From Myroides oncorhynchi (GTDB lineage Bacteria; Bacteroidota; Bacteroidia; Flavobacteriales; Flavobacteriaceae), in assembly GCF_020905415.1 (NCBI RefSeq), contig NZ_JAJJMP010000001.1, positions 2,925,501 to 2,989,500 of the forward strand: 64,000 nucleotides of DNA, read 5' to 3'. This document shows, in pieces, positions 55,537 to 63,999 of this stretch (position 1 is the first letter of the stretch; the number at the start of each line of letters is the position of its first letter). A program made the translations under genes and the position numbers. Under the pieces are notes generated by a model that was not told the origin of the DNA, searched no databases, and saw nothing but the letters and a program-made list of their open reading frames with translations.

Positions 55537-56076
55537 TGCTTTAAGCTTAAGTATTAAAAATGTAAAAATATTAAATCTTACTATAAGAAACTAAAAGAAA
55601 ATATCTTCAAGCTTACTTAGATGAATTCAAATATAAACTCAATAGGAGGCACTTTGGTGAATATCTCTTTGATAGGCTAATTATCGCTAGTATTACAGCT
55701 TTTGAATAAATACGGAGATACGTATTTATTTGTTGTGAATTATTTAATTCAAATGTATGACCAGACAAAACAATAGCGGAATTTTTTGATAACATCTTGA
55801 AAAAATAGCAGGATTCTACCGTCAGGGGAATATTTTAAAAAGTATATTTAGGACATTTGTATATGTGGTTATAATCAGACATTGTGAATCAGAGTGAAAT
55901 GCCTTATTAGTATCTAATTACCACAAAAAGCATCTGGTTTTCGAGTATTATTTTCAAAAAGAAGTGCAGTAGTGGCGTTTTGAGCAACAATGGTAAAAGC
56001 ATTTATCTTTATTGCTTAATCAATTGATTGTGATTTTTGCAAAGGATGATTTGTAGTGGTTGTACTTTTGCTTCTT
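55537..56076. other. Intergenic, with one perfect hairpin
   Basis: About 540 bases between the restriction gene and the DUF3853 gene. A perfect 10-base-pair inverted repeat AATAAATACG / CGTATTTATT with a 6-base loop lies at 55705-55730. A 60-codon minus-strand frame over it shows no protein features, and no gene is called. Confidence 0.5.
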
Positions 56077-56361
56077 TTAAAAGAGTTCTAATGCTAAATC
56101 AGTATCTATGATCTTTCTACCGTACTGCAAAATAGCACGATTGATTTTACTGTCTTTCTTTATTTTGTTAGCAGTAGAAATACTGTAACTAAATAATTTG
56201 GCTATGCCAGCAATACCATATATGTAACGTTTGGTAGGTGGTTCATTGGATTGCTTTTTTGAATGAATAGATTCATTCATCGCTATTTCCTTTAGTAAGT
56301 CTAATAGCTCTTGTCCTTTCATTTGCCAAACAAGCTTTTCTTTTAACTTGTTTAAATACAT
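56077..56361 (-). CDS. DUF3853-family protein (element-associated, HTH-like)
   Basis: A 94-residue protein with LVWQMKGQELLDLL near the start and YIYGIAGIAKLFSYSISTANKIKKDSKINRAILQYGR, the DUF3853 pattern: a small helix-turn-helix-like fold common in Bacteroidota integrative elements and thought to act like an excisionase or regulator. It is the only such gene between the restriction and PARIS-like loci and transcribed away from the latter. Confidence 0.7.
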   Translation of the reverse strand: MYLNKLKEKLVWQMKGQELLDLLKEIAMNESIHSKKQSNEPPTKRYIYGIAGIAKLFSYSISTANKIKKDSKINRAILQYGRKIIDTDLALELF

Positions 56362-56576
56362 CCTATAAAGTTTTTAGGTTGTACTATTGTTTAGTTACAG
56401 CATTGTATAACTACTTATCAAACTCTGTGAAGGTATGTGATAAATAGGAATGTGTTGTAAGTGAATGTTTTTGAGGATTTAAAATGTTTTAATTTGTAAC
56501 TTTAAACTTAAATAATAAAGTATATTATAGTTCCTTATTGGAAGATGTATTGCTTTATCTATTATTCAAAAAAGCG

Positions 56577-56584
56577 TAAATTTG
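56577..56584 (+). promoter_or_regulatory. -7 promoter box of the AAA-DUF4435 gene
   Basis: TAAATTTG is an exact TAnnTTTG match 35 bases before the start codon; a TTG lies 24 bases upstream of it (56550-56552), slightly far for a -33 element. Confidence 0.5.
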
Positions 56585-56619
56585 GATGAAGAATTACAAT
56601 AATTAATAAAAACTAAACA

Positions 56620-58500
56620 ATGAATTATTTATTAGATCAACTAATTAAAGATTCTGAATTACATAAAGATATTTTTCTAAAATTAGAATTTACAGAAAAA
56701 GATTTATCAGTGTTTGATAGAATAAAGAAAAGTGCTTTTGCTATTAAAGAACAAGTTTTAAGACCTGATATAAATGACTCATATATTGAGTTATATAGTA
56801 AAGAAATAGAGACTTTAATTAGTTTTTTACCTTTTAGAGGGGGAGAAGATTCTAGCTTTGTTGATTATCAAGATCCCCATTGGAAACAATCAAATAAAGA
56901 ATATTTTAATCATAGTATTAAACAACAATTAGATTCTATTTTACTAGAGTTAGAATTTCAGGTAGATTTATTTAATAAAATCGGTCAACTTGAGTCTAAT
57001 TTGGTTATTGTAGGAGCAAATGGTAGTGGAAAAACTTCATTAGCTGAAAAATTAAAAATAAATTTAAATTATAACGGAACTGTTGTTTCTGCTCAACGAA
57101 TATTAAGAATTCCAGAATTTCAGAGTGTTAGTAATAAACAAATAACTTTGGATAATCTGATTTCAAATCAAAGAGCAGATAAAAGATATAAAAATGAACA
57201 CAATTTTAGCAATATCTTAAACGAATTTGAAATTGTAATACAACACTTGCTAGCGGAAAATATCTCTCTTAGTACTGCTTTTAGATCACATTATACAGAG
57301 GAATATAACAAAGATAAAAACCTTCTCATCGAGCCAGTAACTACTAAATTAGATGAAACTATTGAAATATGGAATTCATTAATTAGTCATCGCATATTAA
57401 AATGCGAAGATGGTATGAATTTCAAAACTTTTGTAGTAGGAAATGAAAACTCTTATTTAAGTATTCAGATGAGTGAGGGTGAAAAGAATCTTCTTTATCT
57501 CATTATACAAGTCTTATTAGCTCCGAAAAATGGTTTTATTGTAATAGATGAACCTGAAATGTATTTACATAAAACAATTTTAAAAAAATTATGGGATAAA
57601 TTAGAAATAAGACGTGAAGATTGTTTATTTATATATTTAACTCATGATCTAGATTTTGCTACAAGTAGAAAAATTGCTAAGAAGATTTGGTTAAAATCGT
57701 ACAATCATCCTAATGCATGGGAGTTGGAAGTTATTAATTCAGAAGAAATTCCAGAAGCATTATTATTAGAAATACTAGGTAGTTCAGACAATATTCTTTT
57801 TTGTGAAGGGAAAAAGAATTCTATTGACGAAAAACTCTACTCAATGCTTTTTTCTAATTATACAATTATACCTGTTGGTTCTTGTTTCGATGTTATGAAT
57901 CATACAAAAGCGTTTAATAAATTACAAAATGTTACTACAAAGGCAATTGGAATAATTGATTCAGATCATCACTCAAGAGAAAGGCTTGATAAGCTAAAAG
58001 AAAATAGTATTTATAGTTTTTCCGTCTCAGAAATTGAGAATTTATTTTTGGATGAAGAGTTTTTAAGATGTATTTCAAATTTTGTTGGTATAGAGGAGAG
58101 CGCTGTAGTTTCGATAAAAGAAAGTATTCTAGATGATTTGAAAAGTAATATAGATTTACAAGTTTCAAATTATGTATCTACTAAAATCAATAATATTTTT
58201 AACGACTGCGACCTTAGTAAAGGTAATTCGTTAGATAAAATTAATGAAAATTACGAAAGTTTTAAAAACACCATTAATATAGAGGCTTTTTATGAAGAAA
58301 GAAAAAGGGATTTAGAAGAAATTTGTAATAATAATGATTATGAGAAAGCTATTTTAATCTATAATAATAAAGGACTTAAGAAGCACGTTGAGAAACATTT
58401 TAAAATAACTGAGTTTACATTAAGATGCTTCCTGTTTTTACAAAAGGAGCCTGAAAAAATAGATCTGTTTAGGAAATATTTCCCCATAGAGCTATTCTAA
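56620..58500 (+). CDS. Fused AAA ATPase-DUF4435 protein, PARIS (AriA-AriB)-like defence
   Basis: A 626-residue protein. Residues 1-370 are an ABC/SMC-type ATPase: Walker A GANGSGKTS (132-140), signature SEGEKN (285-290), Walker B FIVIDEPEMYLH (306-317) and switch His342 (YLTHD). Residues about 388-626 are a TOPRIM-like DUF4435 domain with ILFCEGKKNSID (Glu396) and GIIDSDHH (Asp447, Asp449). AAA plus DUF4435 is the make-up of PARIS, where AriA senses phage anti-defence proteins and AriB is the toxic effector; here both are in one chain. OLD-family nucleases are the main alternative. It has its own promoter and no partner gene. Confidence 0.75.
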   Translation: MNYLLDQLIKDSELHKDIFLKLEFTEKDLSVFDRIKKSAFAIKEQVLRPDINDSYIELYSKEIETLISFLPFRGGEDSSFVDYQDPHWKQSNKEYFNHSIKQQLDSILLELEFQVDLFNKIGQLESNLVIVGANGSGKTSLAEKLKINLNYNGTVVSAQRILRIPEFQSVSNKQITLDNLISNQRADKRYKNEHNFSNILNEFEIVIQHLLAENISLSTAFRSHYTEEYNKDKNLLIEPVTTKLDETIEIWNSLISHRILKCEDGMNFKTFVVGNENSYLSIQMSEGEKNLLYLIIQVLLAPKNGFIVIDEPEMYLHKTILKKLWDKLEIRREDCLFIYLTHDLDFATSRKIAKKIWLKSYNHPNAWELEVINSEEIPEALLLEILGSSDNILFCEGKKNSIDEKLYSMLFSNYTIIPVGSCFDVMNHTKAFNKLQNVTTKAIGIIDSDHHSRERLDKLKENSIYSFSVSEIENLFLDEEFLRCISNFVGIEESAVVSIKESILDDLKSNIDLQVSNYVSTKINNIFNDCDLSKGNSLDKINENYESFKNTINIEAFYEERKRDLEEICNNNDYEKAILIYNNKGLKKHVEKHFKITEFTLRCFLFLQKEPEKIDLFRKYFPIELF

Positions 58501-58603
58501 ATACTATCTGTAATAATTAATGGTTATTAGTTGATAAATGTAACAAATAACCATTAATATATTATATAAAAAAAATTACTTAACTCTCCTTATGTCCTAA
58601 GAC

Positions 58604-58850
58604 TTAATTGTCCATCACTTTTAAATTCAGCTCAGTACAAACAAATTTTATCAACTGATCTTTTATTTGTTTGTCTATTTTGTCATTCTAAGGTTTCAGT
58701 TCTTTAGCAAACTTGGTATAAGTGACATCATTCTGAGAATAGCATTTACCACTTCTTCTTATAGCCATAGCTAAAAGTACTATACTAAAATTACATCCAA
58801 TTTTTATGTCATCATATACTATCAAAGCACATTTATACAGCTAAATAAGC
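58604..58850 (-). pseudogene. Remnant of an unknown gene with internal stop
   Basis: The minus strand reads ALIVYDDIKIGCNFSIVLL, AMAIRRSGKCYSQNDVTY, TKFAKELKP, a TAG (58688 region), then NDKIDKQIKDQLIKFVC and TELNLKVMDN before a TAA at 58604. The continuing protein-like composition across the TAG suggests a decayed gene. No family is recognised and no start was found. The rest of the gap 58501-59184 has no other gene. Confidence 0.5.
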
Positions 58851-58938
58851 ATTTAACTTATTGATATATAATCAAGTAATATATGATAGGATTCAGAGAA
58901 TCTATACGTGTTTTTCTTTTTTTATCCATAAATCTTAT

Positions 58939-59110
58939 GCCAATTGGCTTACTAATCCAAATATTTTTCTTATACAAGTTAAGATTTTAAGCTTTTATAA
59001 ATCTTCTACTGTTTTTTTTCGCAGTAGCTAAAGTCTTGTAAGGGGAGTCTAGCCTAGGTTTTAGATAGAAAATTTATTTGATTTCTACTTTTTTGCTTTG
59101 CCAATTGGCA
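58939..59110. promoter_or_regulatory. Two identical palindromes upstream of the HTH gene (operator candidates)
   Basis: GCCAATTGGC occurs at 58939-58948 and again at 59100-59109, exactly 161 bases apart; the second extends to a 12-base palindrome TGCCAATTGGCA. A further palindrome GTTAGCTAAC lies about 35 bases before the HTH start. Repeated perfect palindromes ahead of a transfer-gene cluster suggest binding sites for a regulator. Confidence 0.45.
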
Positions 59111-59184
59111 ATCTTATCTTTTTAAGCTATTGAATTTTGTATGGTTAGCTAACAAGAGTATTAATCATATAAAATTCTAAAAAC

Positions 59185-59478
59185 ATGAATGTTAACCGCT
59201 CTGAGTTTCTTTCTTGGATGGAAAGAATTACAATTCGATTAGATAGTTTAAGACAAGGAATTGATAAGCTTCAACTTCAAACTCTAAATATTGATGGTGA
59301 AGAGCTTTTAGATAATCAGGATGTTCTTCAAATCTTAAAAGTAAGTTCTCGCTCTTTGCAAAGATTAAGATCCCAGAAGTTATTGCCTTACTATAAAGTA
59401 AGGGGAAAGATCTATTACAAACTATCAGATGTTCAACAGCTATTAAGAGATAGCTTTTCTAAACCTATCAAAGAGTGA
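59185..59478 (+). CDS. Helix-turn-helix protein, excisionase/MerR-like
   Basis: A 97-residue protein with a helical lead (WMERITIRLDSLRQGIDKLQ) and a winged helix (LLDNQDVLQILKVSSRSLQRLRSQKLLPYYKVRGKIYYKLSDVQQLL) typical of the HTH_17 proteins found in Bacteroidota conjugative elements. Such proteins act as excision factors or local regulators. It leads the DUF3945-topoisomerase gene set. Confidence 0.75.
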   Translation: MNVNRSEFLSWMERITIRLDSLRQGIDKLQLQTLNIDGEELLDNQDVLQILKVSSRSLQRLRSQKLLPYYKVRGKIYYKLSDVQQLLRDSFSKPIKE

Positions 59479-59577
59479 TTGACCTATTAAAGCCAAAGAT
59501 ATACCTAGAAGTGCCATTGTAAAGCAAATACAGGTGTTGAAATTAACTTTAAGTATTAATCAACAAAATTTTTTATT

Positions 59578-60873
59578 ATGGAAGCAAAAAAAAGTAATGA
59601 GTCAAAAAAAGATATTCTACTTGTAAATGACTCAAAGGACAACAAAATCAAAGCTGTACAAGGCTTAAGTAAGGAAGGTGATTTGCAAAGCAAACCAATT
59701 ACTAAAACAAACTTAGATTCCTTTTTAAAATTAGATCGATCAGGAGATTTCTTTTCTAATTTTTTCTCTAATTTCTTTTCTCAGTTAAAAAATCCCACTG
59801 AGTTTAGTTTTTTTAGAGTGCCAGAGGAATTAGCCACTAAATTGTCTAGGCAAATGCAAAAAGAGATCGATCAGAAAAAAGAGCTGAATCATGAGCTTTA
59901 CTTGTTTTACCAGGTTGATTCAAACAAGACTTCTAAGAGTGTTGATATTCAGCAACCGCAGTCCATTGTTACAAGTAAAGAATACAATCCCTATAAATAT
60001 GATATTAATGATATTAACTGGGAATCACTCTCAAGGCTTGGCTTATCAAAAGAAAAACTCGAAGAAATGGATTTGTTAGAACTCCTTTTAAAGGGATATA
60101 AAACAAAGGATTTAGTTATGGTAAATCTAGATCTTGGAGCAGCCGTATTTTCTTTAGATGCCAGACTTGGTCTAACACATAACAAAGATGGTCAGGTTGT
60201 TATGACTTTAGAAGGTGTTAAAAAGTATCCCAATCTAAATGTGCCTTTTCAAGGTCATGAATTTAGTAAGCTTGATAAGCACAACCTTTTAAAAACAGGT
60301 AATATGGGAAGGGTTGTTGAGCTTTTAGACCCTGAGACTAATCAGAAGATTCCATCGGTTGTCAGCGTAGATAAATTAACAAACAATATCGTTGTTACCA
60401 GCGTTGAGAAAATGCAAGTGCCTACACAGCTAAAAGGAGTAGACCTAACAGATCAGCAGTTAGATGGAATAAAACAAGGCAAGGCAGTACTGGTTCAGGG
60501 AATGAGTTCTGCTAAAGGTAATCCGTTTGACGCCGAAATTCAATACAACGCATCAAAAGGACACATTGAGTTTTTGTTTGATAAGGTCAACAAAGACAAA
60601 GCGGTTTCAAACCCCCAGGATTTGAAAGTCTTTAGAGGACAAACACTTAGTGATTCTCAATATAAACAGCTTTTAGAGGGAAAGACCGTACCTATTGAAG
60701 GGCTTATTGATAAGCGTGGTAATCCCTATAAGGGATACATTAATTATGACAAGGTAAATAACAGAACAAATTTTTCTTTTTATGACTCTACTAATTCAAA
60801 TGCTAATTCTCAAACTCACAAGGTAGAAGCAGGCGACACCCAAAGTAAAAAAACTGGTATAAGAATCTCATAA
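59578..60873 (+). CDS. DUF3945-domain conjugative element protein
   Basis: A 431-residue protein with DUF4099/DUF3945-type segments: INWESLSRLGLSKEKLEEM and LLKGYKTKDLV (about 140-185), FSLDARLGLTHNKDGQVV, then repeated GxxLxxxQ-x-L-x-x-G-K units (VDLTDQQLDGIKQGKAVLVQGM, QTLSDSQYKQLLEGKTVPIEGL, each followed by GNPF/GNPY). These proteins accompany topoisomerase genes in Bacteroidota integrative elements; their task is unknown. The next gene starts 10 bases after its stop. Confidence 0.75.
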   Translation: MEAKKSNESKKDILLVNDSKDNKIKAVQGLSKEGDLQSKPITKTNLDSFLKLDRSGDFFSNFFSNFFSQLKNPTEFSFFRVPEELATKLSRQMQKEIDQKKELNHELYLFYQVDSNKTSKSVDIQQPQSIVTSKEYNPYKYDINDINWESLSRLGLSKEKLEEMDLLELLLKGYKTKDLVMVNLDLGAAVFSLDARLGLTHNKDGQVVMTLEGVKKYPNLNVPFQGHEFSKLDKHNLLKTGNMGRVVELLDPETNQKIPSVVSVDKLTNNIVVTSVEKMQVPTQLKGVDLTDQQLDGIKQGKAVLVQGMSSAKGNPFDAEIQYNASKGHIEFLFDKVNKDKAVSNPQDLKVFRGQTLSDSQYKQLLEGKTVPIEGLIDKRGNPYKGYINYDKVNNRTNFSFYDSTNSNANSQTHKVEAGDTQSKKTGIRIS

Positions 60874-60883
60874 ATGTTTTGAT

Positions 60884-62902
60884 ATGAAACTTGTGATAAC
60901 AGAAACAGCAAGCGTGGCTAGGATTCTAGCCACGTTTTTTAATACTCATCAAAAAGAGTTTGGCTATTATAAATCAGACAAATACTTTGTAACATGGATG
61001 GATGATTGTAAGATTAAGTTGGAGCTTTTAGAGTCTTTAAAGAATCAAAATAAAGCAAACAGCCATGTACCCCTTGATTATAAACTCACTCTGGTAAATA
61101 AGAAAGAGCATAAAAGTAGTAATCCTATTGCTTTAAAAAAGCTTGATATAATAAGGCAATTAACTCAAAAGAGTAAAGAAGTTATAATTGCTACAATGCC
61201 TAGTGCTACAGCAGAGGCTAGCTTTAGATACCTTTTTGAATATTTACAGATAGACCTACCTTTTAAAAGACTTTGGCTTGAATCTTTATGTAATCAGTCT
61301 ATAACAAAGGCTATGTTAAATATAGACAGAAATAAAAATGATGACACTGTTTTTTATGCTCAAAAAAACAAGGAATTAATTTATAAACAATTAAATCAAT
61401 ATTATAGTAAAGTAGCCTTGAAATCTGAAGATAAGCTTTGTTTTGTTAATGCTGTTTTATTATCACTTATATGTCAAAACTACCTTGATACAAACCAAAG
61501 TAATCCAAAGACAACCTATAGGATAATGGTTAATTTAAGAAGTACTTCTAAAGACTATTATTGTTATTTTCCAAAGTTGTATCATAAAGAAAATTCAGCC
61601 CTAAAAGACTTGAAACTAATACAGAAAAACTCTAGGGTAAAAACTAAAAGTAAAAACATAGAATTTGTAAAAGAGCCAGCTGTTTTATTGTTTGATTTTT
61701 TAACTCTTACAATCAAAGCTCGTAGTGTTTATGGGTTTAGTTCCCTTAAAACTCTTAATATATTAATAAGGCTTTACAGGCAAAGATTTATTAGTTATCC
61801 TTTAACCTTAAATAAGTATTTACCCCAAAGCAGTAAAGATGGTATTTCTGGGGTTTTAAATGTTTTAAGAGATTATCCAAAGTTTAAAGAAACTCTACTT
61901 ACCTTAAAACTTGCCAAGCTTCATTACCGAGGTATTATTAAGGATGAGAATTTTCATACCCATGGTATATTAACCACTTTAAATATTCCACATAGTTTAA
62001 CTGTGGATGAAAAAGCGATATATGAATTAATAGCTCAAAGATGCATTGATACCTTTAGATTACAGCCTCAAATTAGAAAGGCAGTTTTAATTCTTGATAT
62101 AGAAAACCAGCCTTATGATTTATTGTTAGAGGCCTTTGAAAATAATCTCTCTAATAATAACTCTGTAAATACTGTAGATAGTATTGATGGGTTACTTCAA
62201 GTAGATTCTTTTCAAGTAGAATCAGCGAAGATAGTTAAGCAAACTAACCAGAGTGAGTCGCTTTTTACCTTTTCCAGTTTAATTCAAAAGATTCAAGATG
62301 ATTTTATAGCAAGCTTAAAACAAAATGGACTGTCCAAAGAAAGTTTCTACTTTTTTAAAGATGTGTTTGTAAAACTTGTTTTAGGGGTTGACACTTTACT
62401 GGAAAAAGGCTATGTTATATCTACCCCTAAGGGGCTTGTGACCACTGAAATGGGCTTAGACTATTACAAAAGACTAACAAGGTTTAACTTATCAAGTTCA
62501 AGTTATAAGGATCTTATAGATTTTGAGTTATTTTTTTTTAATTTAAAACAAGGTATTACTATAAGGCAAGAGTTTTATAGGCAAAGTCAAGATAAACTAA
62601 GATTTATACATCATAAGATAACTTATTTTACTGATCTAGATAACATATCTGATTTTGTTTGTTTGGCATGTAAAGACAAATTAGAACTTAGTTTTAAAAG
62701 ACTTGTTTGTCTAAACAAATCATGCCCTTGGAGAGTTGAAAGATTTGTATCTGGGGTTTATTTATCAGAATTTGACCTTGAGTTTCTACTTAAGTCAAAA
62801 CGATCAAAGTCTTGGTTTAGTTTTAAAGATCGCAAAGGTTATCCCTTTAAAGCATATTTGTTTTTTAATGAAAAACTACAGCTTTGTTACGAGTTTGTTT
62901 AA
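60884..62902 (+). CDS. Type IA topoisomerase (TopB)-like protein with lost catalytic residues
   Basis: A 672-residue relative of topoisomerase III. Recognisable parts are KLVITETASVARILATFF (usually EKPSVA; Glu7 kept), IIATMPSATAEASFRYLFEYL (101-121; usually D-x-D-x-E, both Asp gone), PFKRLWLESL, YGFSSLKTLNILIRLYRQRFISYPLTLNKYL (Tyr305 kept, the usual YPRT Arg replaced by Leu307) and a C-terminal Cys4 zinc ribbon (FVCLACKD, LVCLNKSCPW). Without the magnesium-binding acids and the arginine, strand cleavage is unlikely; it may only bind DNA. It probably shares a transcript with the DUF3945 gene. Confidence 0.75.
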   Translation: MKLVITETASVARILATFFNTHQKEFGYYKSDKYFVTWMDDCKIKLELLESLKNQNKANSHVPLDYKLTLVNKKEHKSSNPIALKKLDIIRQLTQKSKEVIIATMPSATAEASFRYLFEYLQIDLPFKRLWLESLCNQSITKAMLNIDRNKNDDTVFYAQKNKELIYKQLNQYYSKVALKSEDKLCFVNAVLLSLICQNYLDTNQSNPKTTYRIMVNLRSTSKDYYCYFPKLYHKENSALKDLKLIQKNSRVKTKSKNIEFVKEPAVLLFDFLTLTIKARSVYGFSSLKTLNILIRLYRQRFISYPLTLNKYLPQSSKDGISGVLNVLRDYPKFKETLLTLKLAKLHYRGIIKDENFHTHGILTTLNIPHSLTVDEKAIYELIAQRCIDTFRLQPQIRKAVLILDIENQPYDLLLEAFENNLSNNNSVNTVDSIDGLLQVDSFQVESAKIVKQTNQSESLFTFSSLIQKIQDDFIASLKQNGLSKESFYFFKDVFVKLVLGVDTLLEKGYVISTPKGLVTTEMGLDYYKRLTRFNLSSSSYKDLIDFELFFFNLKQGITIRQEFYRQSQDKLRFIHHKITYFTDLDNISDFVCLACKDKLELSFKRLVCLNKSCPWRVERFVSGVYLSEFDLEFLLKSKRSKSWFSFKDRKGYPFKAYLFFNEKLQLCYEFV

Positions 62903-62926
62903 TCATCCTTGCTTTATAAGACATAG

Positions 62927-62957
62927 ATAGCCTGTAAAACAACAGGCTATTTATGTT
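62927..62957. terminator. Terminator between topoisomerase-like gene and traG
   Basis: Stem ATAGCCTGT / ACAGGCTAT with a 6-base loop, followed by TTATGTTTT; sits between two converging genes. Confidence 0.65.
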
Positions 62958-62973
62958 TTGGTTATGAAAGAGT

Positions 62974-63999
62974 TTATTTTTTTTGATTTAATAGGTGCAC
63001 TAAATCAGGGTCATTCTCTATGCGTTTAATCTCACTTTTAATAAGAGTGTCAATGTCTTTTTTAATTTGATTGTAATTATCCTGTATTGCTTTATCAAGA
63101 TAATCCTTTTTTTTGTAATCAGTAAACGAGGTAAGGGTAGGGATGCTTTTGTACAAAGCCTCTTGCTTTTCTATCTCTTGAGTATCTACCACAATTTTAC
63201 TATGGAAGATTTTCTGATTAATCTGCTGATCAAAATTATCTGATACCGCCCCCACAAACATGCCTTGTGTAAGAGTAGATATTTTAGAACTGGGGATAAG
63301 CATGTCTAATTGAGTTGATATAGAACTTGAACGATCTTGGCGGTTTATAGAGATACTTTGACGTTTTTGAAGTATTTTTCCAAAGCGCTCAGAAAGTGCC
63401 TTGGCTGTATCTCCTACTACTTGACCAGAGAAAATATTTCCAACTGTATTTTGAATTACCTTGCTTTCTTTATCTCCATAGTCTCTTGTTAATTGGGAGA
63501 AATCCTGAAAACCTAAGCAAACTGCTACTTTATTACTTCGAGCAGTAGCAATAAGGTTATCAAGTCCTCTAAAGTATATGGTGGGAAGCTCATCAATGAT
63601 AACAGAGCTTTTTAGTTTACCTTTTTTGTTGATTAGCTTAACAATTCGCGAATTATAAAGCCCAAGAGCAGCCGAGTAGATATTTTGGCGATCAGGGTTG
63701 TTTCCCACACAAAGAATCTTCGGCTCATCTGGGTTGTTAATATCTAATGAGAAATCATCACCACTCATAACCCAGTAAAGTGAAGGTGATATCATGCGCG
63801 AAAGAGGGATTTTAGCTGAAGCAATTTGTCCTTGAAGTTGATCCTGAGCTCCGCCTTGCCATGCGTCCATAAACGGTGATAGGTAATTCTCTAAAGAATC
63901 ATATGAGGTTAGAATTGTAAATACGTCTTTGTATCTTTTGTTTAGCAGTTCTATGGCGTGAGGAAAGCTGCAGTATTTGCCATTTTTATAGATTTTTAA
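62974..63999 (-). CDS. traG: TraG/VirD4-type conjugation coupling protein (C-terminal part, runs off the window)
   Basis: Open on the minus strand to the window edge; 341 residues are visible. The frame continues well above the Met at 63870, so that Met is internal (IELLNKRYKDVFTIL and YLSPFMDAWQGG precede or span it). YWVMSGDDFSLDINNPDEPKIL, the Walker B strand SVIIDELPT and the ring-hinge LDNLIATARSNKVAVCLGFQDFSQL are typical of TraG coupling ATPases of Bacteroidota, which bring the relaxosome to the mating channel. The N-terminal Walker A and membrane helices lie outside the window. It converges on the topoisomerase-like gene. Confidence 0.88.
   Translation of the reverse strand, partial: LKIYKNGKYCSFPHAIELLNKRYKDVFTILTSYDSLENYLSPFMDAWQGGAQDQLQGQIASAKIPLSRMISPSLYWVMSGDDFSLDINNPDEPKILCVGNNPDRQNIYSAALGLYNSRIVKLINKKGKLKSSVIIDELPTIYFRGLDNLIATARSNKVAVCLGFQDFSQLTRDYGDKESKVIQNTVGNIFSGQVVGDTAKALSERFGKILQKRQSISINRQDRSSSISTQLDMLIPSSKISTLTQGMFVGAVSDNFDQQINQKIFHSKIVVDTQEIEKQEALYKSIPTLTSFTDYKKKDYLDKAIQDNYNQIKKDIDTLIKSEIKRIENDPDLVHLLNQKK

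Noticed and set aside
55613..55795. 60-codon minus-strand frame behind the restriction gene
   Set aside because: It runs through a perfect hairpin, has no recognisable protein pattern and no start context.
60884..62902. Ordinary active DNA topoisomerase III
   Set aside because: The two TOPRIM aspartates and the YPRT arginine are visibly replaced.
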